Shown: positions 28,204-41,691, numbered from the stretch's first letter. The stretch is DNA of 64,000 bases from Sporosarcina sp. Te-1 (GCF_017498505.1 NZ_CP071798.1:3583501-3647500), one strand, 5' to 3'. The notes: generated by a model not told the origin, from the letters alone. Numbers and translations are program-made.

Positions 28204-28235
28204 CGAAGGAATATAAACTGATTCCTTCGTTTTTT
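28204..28235 (+). terminator. Rho-independent terminator after the glycosyltransferase gene
   Basis: CGAAGGAAT pairs with ATTCCTTCG around ATAAACTG, followed by T6. Confidence 0.9.
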
Positions 28236-28362
28236 CCGTGCGCTGAAGCGGAGTTATGCGGTATAGTGGATTCCCTGAAAAAAAGCAACATTTTTCCGCT
28301 AAAATAAATATGGCGATTGTTTGACAATAAGAAGAGTTTGTGAAGAATTTCACGGGAATCAA

Positions 28363-28391
28363 TTGACATCAAAATGCCCCTATTGTATGCT
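28363..28391 (+). promoter_or_regulatory. SigA promoter of the atp operon
   Basis: A perfect TTGACA (28363-28368), a 17-bp spacer and TATGCT (28386-28391). It implies a leader of about 330 nt before atpI. A second TTGACA at 28321 has no convincing -10. Confidence 0.75.
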
Positions 28392-28397
28392 AACAAA

Positions 28398-28729
28398 GGG
28401 TAAGAGTGATAGAAATTCGTACATATGTGGAGCAGAATTGTCATCCCATCGGATGGATTCTATCATCCTTGCACTGGATGCCAAATCATTCGGTTTTCGC
28501 CTCGTTGCGTCTTCTGGAATAGCAACGTATCCAGGTGAACCGGAATTGGTAATTCAATTTACTTAATTTACAGGTTCCGGCCTTTATTCGGAGTCCTAGC
28601 GTTGGTACGAGCTTGGCGGATCCGATTCCCCCAAGTACCACGCATCCACACACCCTGTTCCGACGGTATGCCACCAGGCCATTGCCAAAATTTATATCCA
28701 AAATAATATAACCGGGAGAATCACCTATC
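28398..28729 (+). promoter_or_regulatory. Long atp operon leader
   Basis: These 330 nt lie between the atp promoter and atpI. They contain no convincing gene: an 80-codon frame through the promoter lacks a ribosome binding site. I recognise no known riboswitch. Short inverted segments are present, but no terminator-like stem with a U-tract. Confidence 0.4.
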
Positions 28730-29101
28730 ATGCATACGTTGCGAGAAATCTTTATAAGACAAAAGAAGGCTCTCTTTTTTTTGCTCGCTTTGTTTATGTT
28801 AGGATGGTTTTTTACTGACTTCAAGACAATTTTTGCGGGTTTAATTCTCGGTTCCCTATTAGGATTGTATAATTTTTGGATACTTGTCCGTAGAATGGAA
28901 AGATTCGATCGTTCTATTACGGAAGGAAAGGGAAGAAGTTCGCTTGGGACGCCTTTGCGTTTCGCGTCTGGAGTAGCGGCAGCAGCCATTGCGCTTGCCA
29001 TGCCCGAAACATTCAATCTGATCGGTACGGTGATCGGTTTAATGATCCCTTATGCCTGGTTGCTGATTGATAGGATACTATTTCACGCAAAGAATCCTTA
29101 A
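28730..29101 (+). CDS. atpI: ATP synthase protein I
   Basis: The 123-aa membrane protein has four hydrophobic segments and comes first in the atp operon. AtpI assists assembly of the c-ring and is not part of the finished enzyme. It is identified from position, size and topology more than from strong motifs. Confidence 0.85.
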   Translation: MHTLREIFIRQKKALFFLLALFMLGWFFTDFKTIFAGLILGSLLGLYNFWILVRRMERFDRSITEGKGRSSLGTPLRFASGVAAAAIALAMPETFNLIGTVIGLMIPYAWLLIDRILFHAKNP

Positions 29102-29106
29102 TCTGA

Positions 29107-29841
<735 letters not shown>

Positions 29842-29884
29842 ACATATATAACCCGGGATCCGGGAACAAAAACATACTATTTAA

Positions 29885-30130
<246 letters not shown>

Positions 30131-30150
30131 GAATAGGTCCATACTATTTA

Positions 30151-30184
30151 AATGGCGAAGTACGCTAGTTTGTCCTTCGCCATT
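30151..30184 (+). other. Hairpin between atpE and atpF
   Basis: A perfect 10-bp stem AATGGCGAAG/CTTCGCCATT with a 14-nt loop lies in the 161-bp atpE-atpF gap. No U-tract follows. It may mark a processing or stability site that gives the c subunit its higher stoichiometry. Confidence 0.65.
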
Positions 30185-30291
30185 CATTTATGTCGCACGG
30201 CGGCAGCTGAAGTTGAAAATAATGAATCTGTGTTCTTTCTATACGAATCGAATTGAAAAAGTTATAAGCTCTTGAAGGGAGTGAAACAATC

Positions 30292-30843
30292 GTGTTTGGA
30301 GATACCCTCGTCCTACTTTCGGCGAATGCCGACGCAGGATTTCTGGCTAGCTTGAATCAAAGGTTGAACCTCGGTGACATCATCGTTACTGTCGTATTCT
30401 TCACTATCCTCATGGTACTTTTGAAAAAGTTCGCATGGGGTCCGCTTATGGGTGTGATGGATCAGCGTGCCGAGTTGATTGCCAATGAAATCGAAGCGGC
30501 TGAGAAAAGCCGTCTTGAGTCTCAAAAACTTCTTGAAGAACAGCGCGCCCTTTTGAAAGAAGCGCGTGAAAACGCACAATCGATTGTTGACAATGCGAAA
30601 AAGCAAGGTGAAGCGCAGCGTGAAGAATTGATCGTCGCAGCTCGTGCTGAAGTCAACCGCATGAAAGAATCTGCAGCTCTTGAAATCGCTACGGAGAAAG
30701 AAAAAGCGGTTGCAGCGGTACGTGAAGAATTCGTTTCTCTATCGATCCTTGCAGCTTCCAAAGTTCTTGGCAAAGAAATTTCTGAGGAAGACAACCGTGC
30801 TTTGATTGAAGAAACGATTGTGAAGGCAGGCGAAGGCCGATGA
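30292..30843 (+). CDS. atpF: ATP synthase subunit b
   Basis: The 183-aa peripheral-stalk protein has one N-terminal membrane helix (about 25-45) and a long charged coiled coil (EIEAAEKSRLESQKLLEEQ). The GTG start has GGGAGTG upstream. Its stop overlaps atpH by 4 bp. Confidence 0.95.
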   Translation: MFGDTLVLLSANADAGFLASLNQRLNLGDIIVTVVFFTILMVLLKKFAWGPLMGVMDQRAELIANEIEAAEKSRLESQKLLEEQRALLKEARENAQSIVDNAKKQGEAQREELIVAARAEVNRMKESAALEIATEKEKAVAAVREEFVSLSILAASKVLGKEISEEDNRALIEETIVKAGEGR

Positions 30844-31379
30844 GCCAATCGGTTGTAGCGAAACGTTATGCGACAGCATTATTTGAACTGGCGCAAAAAC
30901 ACGGGCAAACCCTTTCAATTCAGGAAGAATTAGCTGAGCTGAATAAGGCATTCCGTGAAAATAAAGGTCTTGGTGAATTGTTAACATCTCCAGATCTCTC
31001 GGCAACAAAGAAAAAGGAACTGCTTGCAGGCATTCTTACAGGTGCCAATCCGTTAATCCTGAATTCACTGTATGTCCTGCTTGATGCGAAGCGCATGGAC
31101 GAAGTGCTGAACGTTTTTGAAGAGTTCCATGAACTTGCAAACGATGCAGCAGGCATTGCGGATGCAAAAGTATATTCCACACGTCCATTGACGGATCTTG
31201 AGAGAAACTCGATATCCACAACATTTGCACATAAAGTTGGCAAACAAGCTTTACGTATTGAAAATATCATCGATCCAAGCTTGATTGGAGGCATCCGCCT
31301 TCAGATCGGCAATCAGATTTACGACAGCAGCATCGGTGCGAAGCTCGATAAACTGCAACGTAAATTGATCGGATCCTAA
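30840..31379 (+). CDS. atpH: ATP synthase subunit delta
   Basis: The 179-aa stalk subunit joins F1 to subunit b. It has the N-terminal SVVAKRYATALFELA and the C-terminal DPSLIGGIRLQIGNQIYD motif. The ATG overlaps the atpF stop. Confidence 0.95.
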   Translation: MSQSVVAKRYATALFELAQKHGQTLSIQEELAELNKAFRENKGLGELLTSPDLSATKKKELLAGILTGANPLILNSLYVLLDAKRMDEVLNVFEEFHELANDAAGIADAKVYSTRPLTDLERNSISTTFAHKVGKQALRIENIIDPSLIGGIRLQIGNQIYDSSIGAKLDKLQRKLIGS

Positions 31380-31391
31380 TCTGAATTTTGA

Positions 31392-32915
<1,524 letters not shown>

Positions 32916-32955
32916 TTGATTCTCGGGTAAGGATCTGGATCTAAATAAACGATAA

Positions 32956-35283
<2,328 letters not shown>

Positions 35284-35307
35284 TAAAAGGGTTCAGGAGG
35301 GAATAAA

Positions 35308-35709
35308 ATGAGTACCATCAAAGTAAATATCGTCACTCCCGACGGCCCTGTTAGTGAAACCGAAGCAAATATGGTCATTGCAGCCACGGAAACGGGCGAA
35401 ATCGGGATTCTTCCCGGCCATATCGCGATGGTTGCACCTTTGAAAATCGGTGCTCTCCGCCTGAAAAAGGGCAATTCGACTGAAGCGTTCGCCGTTCACG
35501 GTGGCTTCATCGAAGTTCGTCCGGATGTCATTACCGTTTTGGCACAACAAGCGGAAAAGGCTTCCGATATTGATCTCGCTCGTGCAGAGCGCGCTGCCAA
35601 ACGGGCAGAAGAAGCGCTCAAAGCGAAAGCGGATAATCTGGAAGCCAAGCTGATCGAACTTGATTTGCAACGGGCCATTAACCGGATAAACGTTCACGAA
35701 ATGAGATAA
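35308..35709 (+). CDS. atpC: ATP synthase subunit epsilon
   Basis: The 133-aa subunit has an N-terminal beta sandwich (VNIVTPDGPV, GILPGHIAMVAPL) and a C-terminal two-helix hairpin that can inhibit ATP hydrolysis. It ends the operon. Confidence 0.95.
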   Translation: MSTIKVNIVTPDGPVSETEANMVIAATETGEIGILPGHIAMVAPLKIGALRLKKGNSTEAFAVHGGFIEVRPDVITVLAQQAEKASDIDLARAERAAKRAEEALKAKADNLEAKLIELDLQRAINRINVHEMR

Positions 35710-35723
35710 GTGCAAAGGAATGG

Positions 35724-35754
35724 CGGGCAGAGGTCTTTTTCTGCCCGTTTTTTT
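35724..35754 (+). terminator. Rho-independent terminator of the atp operon
   Basis: CGGGCAGA pairs with TCTGCCCG around an 8-nt loop, followed by T7. Confidence 0.9.
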
Positions 35755-35786
35755 CCCTTTAGACGTTTCAGTAAGGAGCTTTAAAA

Positions 35787-36023
35787 TTGAACAGCATATT
35801 TGCATATAACCCGTTATTGGCAATTCTATCCCACATCTTTTTCATCGGACTTTCGTTTTACGCCCTTCAAGCCATCATGCCCGAAAAAATCATTAAAAAG
35901 AATCAAGTGTTCCGTGCGCAACTTTTATTCATTTTATTGAGTTTTGCAATAGGTTCAGCCGTATCAAATTTCTTTTTAGACATATCCTATTGGTCAGGAA
36001 GGATCCCGACCTACTTCCAATAA
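35787..36023 (+). CDS. ywzB: DUF1146 membrane protein (YwzB-like)
   Basis: The 78-aa protein has two membrane helices (about 10-30 and 45-65). It corresponds in size and place, after atpC and before murA, to ywzB of B. subtilis. Function is unknown. The start is TTG with AAGGAG 8 bp upstream. Confidence 0.75.
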   Translation: MNSIFAYNPLLAILSHIFFIGLSFYALQAIMPEKIIKKNQVFRAQLLFILLSFAIGSAVSNFFLDISYWSGRIPTYFQ

Positions 36024-36131
36024 TAATTTTTCGGAAAGAGGCATACTTTTACGGATAGCGGGTAGAGAGTTAGTGGGCCGGAAAATAGCTGTCAATAACA
36101 CCGAGAACTGTAACTTTTTGCCGGTGAACTC

Positions 36132-36179
36132 CATGCTATCGCCGCGTGTATGGCCATTCATATACGGGGCGATGGCATG
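36132..36179. other. Long near-perfect hairpin between ywzB and murA
   Basis: CATGCTATCGCC (36132-36143) pairs with GGCGATGGCATG (36168-36179) and an inner CGTGTATG pairs with CATATACG, giving about 20 bp of stem with two G-U pairs, one mismatch and a 6-nt loop. No U-tract lies on either side, so it is not a standard terminator. The surrounding 36024-36326 also holds one perfect DnaA box (36199-36207) and further scattered ATCGCC motifs but no gene. Confidence 0.7.
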
Positions 36180-36326
36180 AAAACAAAAACAGGTTTAATT
36201 ATCCACATTTGAGGAAATTACATACTATCGCCAACATTCGCCCACAAAGCGGATGACACAAATCGCCAAATGGGTACATATTATAGACTATCTTAACGAT
36301 AGGCGGGAAAATAGCTCTGCGGTTAC

Positions 36327-36355
36327 TTGTTTAATAAGGTAGGGCATTGTAGAAT
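36327..36355 (+). promoter_or_regulatory. SigA promoter of murA1
   Basis: TTGTTT (36327-36332), a 17-bp spacer and TAGAAT (36350-36355), about 90 bp before the start. Confidence 0.5.
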
Positions 36356-36444
36356 AGTATGTGTTTTTATGCTTAATTTATGTGAAAAAAATGTACAGTG
36401 ACTATATGGCTAAGAGTATAACTTTGGAGTCGGAGGGGCTTTTT

Positions 36445-37740
36445 GTGGACAAAATCATAATCAACGGTGGACGTGTTCTTCGCGGAAAGGTTCGTGTGGA
36501 AGGAGCCAAAAATGCGGTGTTGCCGATATTGGCAGCTGCATTACTCGCGTCTGAGGGTCCCAATATCATACGCGATGTTCCGAACCTTTCGGATGTCAGA
36601 ACAATAAATGAAGTAGTAAAAAGCTTGAACGCTGCAGTGGAATATGACCCTGAAGCAGGTCAAGTGATCATTGACTCAAGCAAACAGCTTGCGACGGAAG
36701 CGCATTTTGAATATGTACGGAAGATGCGGGCATCTATCCTTGTTATGGGACCTTTGCTTGCTCGCCACGGCTTTGCACGTGTTGCCATGCCAGGCGGATG
36801 TGCCATCGGTTCTCGTCCAATTGATCAGCATTTAAAGGGCTTTGAAGCGATGGGTGCGGAAATCACGTTCGGCAACGGACATGTGGAAGCGAAAGCGACA
36901 CATGGTCTTCGTGGAGCAAAAATTTATTTGGATTTCCCGAGCGTTGGAGCAACTGAAAATATCATGACGGCAGCAGCGCTTGCAAGAGGCACCACTATTA
37001 TCGAAAACGCGGCGAAAGAACCGGAAATCGTAGATCTTGCCAATTTCATTAATGAAATGGGCGGTAAGGTTGTCGGTGCTGGAACAGATGTGATTCGTGT
37101 CGAAGGCGTTTCAAAACTATATGGGACAACGCATCATATTATTCCAGATCGGATCGAAACAGGAACGTTCATGGTGGCAGCGGCCATTACGGGCGGCGAC
37201 GTCGTCATTGAGAATGGTGTTCCTGAGCACAATGCTGCTTTAATTTCCAAACTGGGCGAGATGGGCGTCAATATTACCGAATTGGATGAAGGGATGCGGA
37301 TCACCGCAAAGTACCCACTACGGGCGGTTGACTTGAAGACAATGCCGCATCCAGGATTTCCGACTGACATGCAGTCGCAAATGATGGCGCTCATGCTGAC
37401 AGCAACCGGTACGGGGGTATTGACAGAGACGGTGTTCGAAAATCGCTTCATGCATGTGGAAGAATTCCGTCGCATGAATGCCAACGTGAAAATTGAAGGA
37501 CGTTCGGTCATCATCTCGGGTCCGTCGAAGTTACAAGGGGCAGAAGTGGCTGCAACTGACTTACGTGCGGCCGCCGCATTGATACTGGCAGGTCTCCATG
37601 CCGAAGGCGTCACACGTGTGACAGAGCTTGACCATCTCGATAGAGGATACGTTGATTTCCATAAGAAACTAAAAGCACTTGGTGCAGATATCGAACGTGT
37701 TTCCTCCCAAACAACTGAAAAACAAGCGCAACTCGTCTGA
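36445..37740 (+). CDS. murA1: UDP-N-acetylglucosamine 1-carboxyvinyltransferase, main paralogue
   Basis: The 431-aa MurA has [14 protein letters not shown] (active-site Lys) and the catalytic Cys in [13 protein letters not shown]. It is the positional equivalent of B. subtilis murAA. I chose GTG 36445 with GGAGGGG 6 bp upstream, which puts [11 protein letters not shown] at the N terminus as in the family; the frame is open up to 36361 without a ribosome binding site. Confidence 0.95.
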   Translation: MDKIIINGGRVLRGKVRVEGAKNAVLPILAAALLASEGPNIIRDVPNLSDVRTINEVVKSLNAAVEYDPEAGQVIIDSSKQLATEAHFEYVRKMRASILVMGPLLARHGFARVAMPGGCAIGSRPIDQHLKGFEAMGAEITFGNGHVEAKATHGLRGAKIYLDFPSVGATENIMTAAALARGTTIIENAAKEPEIVDLANFINEMGGKVVGAGTDVIRVEGVSKLYGTTHHIIPDRIETGTFMVAAAITGGDVVIENGVPEHNAALISKLGEMGVNITELDEGMRITAKYPLRAVDLKTMPHPGFPTDMQSQMMALMLTATGTGVLTETVFENRFMHVEEFRRMNANVKIEGRSVIISGPSKLQGAEVAATDLRAAAALILAGLHAEGVTRVTELDHLDRGYVDFHKKLKALGADIERVSSQTTEKQAQLV

Positions 37741-37772
37741 GCAACGGATTTATCCTTGTGTCTTTCGAATCG

Positions 37773-37804
37773 AACCGCATTCTTCCGGGAATGCGGTTTT
37801 TTTT
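37773..37804 (+). terminator. Rho-independent terminator after murA1
   Basis: AACCGCATTC pairs perfectly with GAATGCGGTT around TTCCGG, followed by T8. Confidence 0.92.
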
Positions 37805-37825
37805 CATTCCGCCAGCCCGGAGTGG

Positions 37826-37853
37826 TCATAATTGATGCACCATCTCATATAGT
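37826..37853 (+). promoter_or_regulatory. Candidate SigE promoter of spoIID
   Basis: TCATAATT (37826-37833) and CATATAGT (37846-37853) resemble the SigE -35 (kmATATT) and -10 (CATACAmT). spoIID is a SigE gene in B. subtilis. The predicted start would fall on or next to the ATG at 37859. Confidence 0.5.
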
Positions 37854-37858
37854 TAACT

Positions 37859-38827
37859 ATGGACAAACTACTAACCGTTTTATTCATCATTCTCTTATTC
37901 TTTATGCCAATCCTATTGAAACCTGCACTCACACAAGAAAAAATCACGAAAGTTGCAAAGGATGACCCATGTACCGTTTGGATCTCGGTCGAAGGAGTGG
38001 ACGAGCCACTGCCCTTGGAGGAATATGTCCTGGGCGTCGTAGCTGGCGAAATGCCTGCCCAATTCCAAGAGGAGGCATTAAAAGCACAGGCGATCGCAGC
38101 CCGGACCTACGCGCTGCGGTCGACGGACAACGGCAAAAAAACAATAGCCGCTACCGTCTCTGCCCAAGTGTATAAAAACAAAGCAGAGCGGAAAGAACGA
38201 TGGGGAAAGGAGTATAAAAAGAACGAACAAAAGCTCCGCGAAGCAGTGGAAGCCACAAGCAACCAAGTGATCGAGTATGAGGGAGAAATGATTACGGCGA
38301 TGTTTTTCTCCACATCGAACGGTAAAACGGAAGCCGCTCAAAATTATAGCGGCAATCCCATCCCTTACTTGCAAAGCGTCGACAGTCCGGGAGAAGCGGA
38401 AGTCGCTCCCGAAGTCGAACGTCGTCAGGAAATGACATTGACGGAATGGAACCGGAAAGTCGGCTCTTCATGGAACGCCGATCGCTTCACCAATCTGCAA
38501 CTCGTCCGGAATCAAACCGGCCGCGTTCAGAAAGCAGTATCCGATGACTTTGAAATGAGCGGCCGTGACATGCGGGATGCCCTGGGCCTGCCGTCCACTG
38601 ATTTCAATATTGCTTACGACGTCACCAACCAGATCGTCCATGTAACGACGCAAGGCTACGGACACGGCGTCGGCATGAGCCAATACGGGGCGGAAGCCTT
38701 TGCCCAGAAAGGATGGACCGCCGAACAGATCCTGGCCCACTATTATACAGGGACGTCGATAAATAATTTTGAAAACAATGATTCGGAATGTTTAAAAACA
38801 CCTCCACTTGCAAACAATAGCAAGTGA
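37859..38827 (+). CDS. spoIID: Stage II sporulation protein D
   Basis: The 322-aa membrane-anchored lytic transglycosylase acts in the mother cell with SpoIIM and SpoIIP during engulfment. It has an N-terminal hydrophobic anchor (about 4-24), EEYVLGVVAGEMPAQF with the catalytic Glu, KAQAIAARTYAL, and the C-terminal GYGHGVGMSQYGAEAFA. No Shine-Dalgarno is visible before the ATG. The next ATG (37904) would delete most of the anchor and also lacks one. Confidence 0.92.
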   Translation: MDKLLTVLFIILLFFMPILLKPALTQEKITKVAKDDPCTVWISVEGVDEPLPLEEYVLGVVAGEMPAQFQEEALKAQAIAARTYALRSTDNGKKTIAATVSAQVYKNKAERKERWGKEYKKNEQKLREAVEATSNQVIEYEGEMITAMFFSTSNGKTEAAQNYSGNPIPYLQSVDSPGEAEVAPEVERRQEMTLTEWNRKVGSSWNADRFTNLQLVRNQTGRVQKAVSDDFEMSGRDMRDALGLPSTDFNIAYDVTNQIVHVTTQGYGHGVGMSQYGAEAFAQKGWTAEQILAHYYTGTSINNFENNDSECLKTPPLANNSK

Positions 38828-38831
38828 GGTG
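38799..38831 (+). promoter_or_regulatory. Hairpin covering the spoIIQ ribosome binding site
   Basis: CACCT-(C)-CACTTGC pairs with GCAAGTG-AGGTG around AAACAATA. It spans the spoIID stop codon, and the 3' arm is the GTGAGGTG ribosome binding site of spoIIQ. No U-tract follows, so a translational role is more likely than termination. Confidence 0.6.
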
Positions 38832-38837
38832 ATGACC

Positions 38838-39491
38838 ATGCGAGAAGAAAAACCGAAACTCCCTTCTCAAAAGAATAAGAGTACAAAGAAAAATAGTTGG
38901 TTCTGGCCGGCCATCTATTCCGGAATTGCCATCGTATTCGTAGGCATGATCTGGGGCTACAACGCAATCATAAAACAAGACAAGACCGAAACGGCCGAAG
39001 TCGTCAATAACGAAGACGATACAATCATCGAGACAAACGCATCCAAGGAAGTACTCAAATATCCATTCAACGAAGACCTACTCGAAAGCGTGGCCATTTT
39101 ACAAGAGTACTATGACGCGGAAGCGGAAGCTGACATGCGGGAAAGCGCATTGCTCGTTTTCAATCAAACGTACGTCACGAACAAAGGCATCTCCATCTCT
39201 GTAAACGACGAACCATTTGAAGTCGTCGCTGCCATGAGTGGCACAGTAGAAGGTGTCATCGTCGACCAATTCAAAGGCAGCGAAGTTACCATTGCCCATG
39301 CGGATGGAAAGAAGACCATCTATGGATCATTGACAGGCGTCCTTGTCCAAGAAGGCGACCAAGTTCTACAAGGCGCTCCGCTCGGTACGGCAACAAGCAA
39401 CGAATGGAATGCCCCAGCCGGCACCCACTTGCACTTCCAAGTCCAACAAGACGGCGTCTCCATCAACCCGCGTTCCTTACTGGCATTCTGA
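38838..39491 (+). CDS. spoIIQ: Stage II sporulation protein Q
   Basis: The 217-aa forespore membrane protein partners SpoIIIAH across the intermembrane space during engulfment. It has one membrane helix (about 22-44) and a C-terminal LytM/M23 fold. The fold keeps HLHF near the end but lacks the first HxxxD zinc ligand set (region reads AAMSGTVEG), as expected for an enzymatically dead SpoIIQ. ATG 38838 has AGGTG 6 bp upstream; an ATG two codons earlier is also possible. Confidence 0.9.
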   Translation: MREEKPKLPSQKNKSTKKNSWFWPAIYSGIAIVFVGMIWGYNAIIKQDKTETAEVVNNEDDTIIETNASKEVLKYPFNEDLLESVAILQEYYDAEAEADMRESALLVFNQTYVTNKGISISVNDEPFEVVAAMSGTVEGVIVDQFKGSEVTIAHADGKKTIYGSLTGVLVQEGDQVLQGAPLGTATSNEWNAPAGTHLHFQVQQDGVSINPRSLLAF

Positions 39492-39493
39492 TC

Positions 39494-39523
39494 AAAAGCC
39501 GCTACTGCAAAGCGGCTTTTTTT
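39494..39523 (+). terminator. Rho-independent terminator after spoIIQ
   Basis: AAAAGCCGCT pairs with AGCGGCTTTT around a 7-nt loop, followed by further T. Confidence 0.9.
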
Positions 39524-39565
39524 GTGTTTTCAGGTTGGACTTGCTTTGAACGGATGTTGGTGAGT

Positions 39566-40193
39566 GCTCGTATAATAGTGGTGAGCGCTCGTAAAGTCGA
39601 AGGGACCGCTCGTATATGGAGGCTGATCTCTCGTATATGTGGCGAACCGCTCGTAAGGTTACAGAACTGCTCGTATAATCTTTCGACCGCTCGTATATAG
39701 AGGTTGACCTCTCATATGTGGCCAAGCGCTCGTAAGCTTTCAGACCTGCTCATATAATCTTTCGACTGCTCGTAAAGACGAAGAGACCGCTCGTATATAG
39801 AGGCGGACCTCTTATATATGTCGTCAACCGCTCGTAAGCTTCCAGAACTGCTCATATAATCTTTCGATCGCTCGTAAAGTTGAAGGGCCCGCTCGTATAG
39901 GCGATAGGCCCGCTCGTATATAGAGGCTGAACTCTCGTATATGTCGTCAACCGCTCGTAAGTTTTCAGGACCGCTCATATAATTTTCCTACCGCTCGTAT
40001 ATAGAGGCGGACCTCTCATATATGTCGCCACCCGCTAGTAAGCTTCGAGCCCCGCTCATATAATCTTTTGATTGCTCGTATGCTTGCCTGAATCGCTCGT
40101 ATAATTTTTCCTCCGCTCATATAAAGGGGCTCGTAAAGTTGCCGAGATCACTACGCAATGAGCAAAGTTCGTAAGCTTGCCAGAAGCTCGTAA
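39566..40193. repeat. Large phased GCTCGTATA array, spoIIQ-NERD gap
   Basis: Twenty-eight GCTCGTA/GCTCATA/TCTCGTA-type motifs start from 39566 to 40115, a mean step of 20.3 bp, then three looser copies to about 40193. A higher-order unit of about 80-120 bp recurs five times (near 39607, 39688, 39788, 39911, 39992), each with a TATATAGAGG..ACCTCTCATATA dyad. Minus-strand open frames of YERS type through it lack ribosome binding sites. Confidence 0.85.
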
Positions 40194-40437
40194 AGACAAA
40201 TGAAGAAGCCATCTGCTTTAGCAAAAAAACCGTATGAAAAGGTCAGTATCTCAACATATACAAGCTGCCTAAAATCTCTCGCTTTTTCATCAAAGTAGCT
40301 AAAATCAGGTTTTGAAGCCAAACAGCCTCTGAAAACTTCGATTTGAGGCAAAACAGGCTCTGAAAACTCGATCTTCGTTCAGACTATTCCATTTATTGTT
40401 TGATTAGTTTAAACTTAAGGGCAGGAGGTGGAGGAGA
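40194..40437. other. Region between the repeat array and the NERD gene
   Basis: No gene is seen. A direct repeat of CTCTGAAAAC(T)TCGAT with nearby GAGGCAAAACA occurs near 40326-40373. Otherwise it is AT-rich filler. Confidence 0.4.
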
Positions 40438-41388
40438 TTGATTTATAAAAGTAGAAGGGCACCATTGGAAATTGAGGGGTTGACCACTTTGGAAAGACGG
40501 CTTGCGCGGGATCATCCAGTTCAAACTGACATTACAAAACGGTTGTATAACATGAAAGCCGGATATAGCGGAGAGAGGCAGTATGATCGGTATATATCGG
40601 AATTCAAGCCTTCTTATCCTCACGCGATATTGCATGATGTCTGTCTGAAACTGGATGATATCTATTTTCAAATGGATTCGATTTTAATAACCCCATCGAA
40701 GATTATTATTTCTGAAGTGAAGAACTTGGCGGAGAAAATTATTGTGAAGACGAAACCGCTTCAGTTTATCAAAGAAACGCAAAATGGTGAGAGAGTTCCC
40801 TTTCGAAGCCCCATCACAGAGTTAGATCGGAAAGTTTATCTCCTGGGCCTTTGGCTAAGGCGTCGGCGGGTGGACATTCCGATTGAAGGTATTGTTACAT
40901 TTGCCTATAATAATGAGTTGCGATTTGAGGAGACGCCACCTGTGGATGTAATCTTCACGTACGAGATAGCTGCGTATCTACGAAGCCTAACAGTGGAGCG
41001 GGAACTCCTGAATAGGCAGTCCATACATAAGCTGGCAAATGAAATAATCAGCGCGGACCGGCCATACGATCCATTCCCACTGGTCCAGCGATATTCCTTG
41101 CAACCCGACGAAATTCTTCCCGGTGTTTCTTGTCCATCTTTCAATCAATTGACCATGCGGTGGATACAACGAAGTTGGAAATGCGTACGTTGCGGCCAAA
41201 TTGGAAAGAAGGAGCATCATCATGCAGTGAAAGAATGGTTGTTTATTCAGAAAAACACAATTACGAATCGAGAATTTCGCAACTTCACCCTATTAGATAG
41301 CCGGCATACGGCGAAGCTCTTATTAGCCGGGATCCCCCAACTTCAGATGGTCGGTAAATGTAAAGGGAGCTTTTATAGAATCAAATGA
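40438..41388 (+). CDS. NERD domain protein with C-terminal zinc ribbon
   Basis: The 316-aa soluble protein has a NERD (nuclease-related) domain at about 40-165, with GYSGERQYDRY, the Asp in YFQMDSILI and the Glu-x-Lys IISEVKN expected of this endonuclease-like fold. Near the C terminus WKCVRCGQIGKKEHHH looks like half of a zinc site. NERD proteins are thought to act on DNA or RNA, but no role is established. The start is TTG within AGGAGGTGGAGG. It is a single gene flanked by repeat arrays. Confidence 0.8.
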   Translation: MIYKSRRAPLEIEGLTTLERRLARDHPVQTDITKRLYNMKAGYSGERQYDRYISEFKPSYPHAILHDVCLKLDDIYFQMDSILITPSKIIISEVKNLAEKIIVKTKPLQFIKETQNGERVPFRSPITELDRKVYLLGLWLRRRRVDIPIEGIVTFAYNNELRFEETPPVDVIFTYEIAAYLRSLTVERELLNRQSIHKLANEIISADRPYDPFPLVQRYSLQPDEILPGVSCPSFNQLTMRWIQRSWKCVRCGQIGKKEHHHAVKEWLFIQKNTITNREFRNFTLLDSRHTAKLLLAGIPQLQMVGKCKGSFYRIK

Positions 41389-41400
41389 AGTGTAGAGTTT

Positions 41401-41645
41401 TCTTCTCCTAGCTTAACTACTCGTATTCAATTTCGCAAAGCTCATTTTCAATTCGCTCGATCCAACTTCAAAATCGCTCGTTACCCTTTCAATTTTCTCA
41501 TTCACTCCTAATTCACCCAATCATAAACTACAATCCACTATTCGTTTCCACATTCACCAATCTCCAAAACCACACAATCTTTCCACAAACCAATTCCTAT
41601 TTTCCTCTCTACCCTTTGTCCCTTCGCATATCTCCCAAACTTCTC
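41401..41645. repeat. Decayed phased array in a G-depleted tract before spoIIID
   Basis: Motifs ACTCGTAT (41419), GCTCATTT (41440), GCTCGATC (41455), GCTCGTTA (41476) and TCTCATTC (41496) keep 20-21 bp steps except one of 15. The + strand of 41461-41640 has only five G in 180 bases while C is common. It looks like an old array losing its sequence. Confidence 0.55.
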
Positions 41646-41691
41646 GCATACGATAAAGGAAGAAATGGAGCTGACAGGAAAGGAAGAGGGC

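Noticed and set aside
28320..28566. 81-codon frame overlapping the atp promoter
   Set aside because: No ribosome binding site, it spans the promoter itself, and the composition is not protein-like.
39492..39978. Minus-strand YERS-rich open frames in the 39.6-kb array
   Set aside because: Same by-product of repeats; no start signals and the frame shifts at the 20-bp steps.
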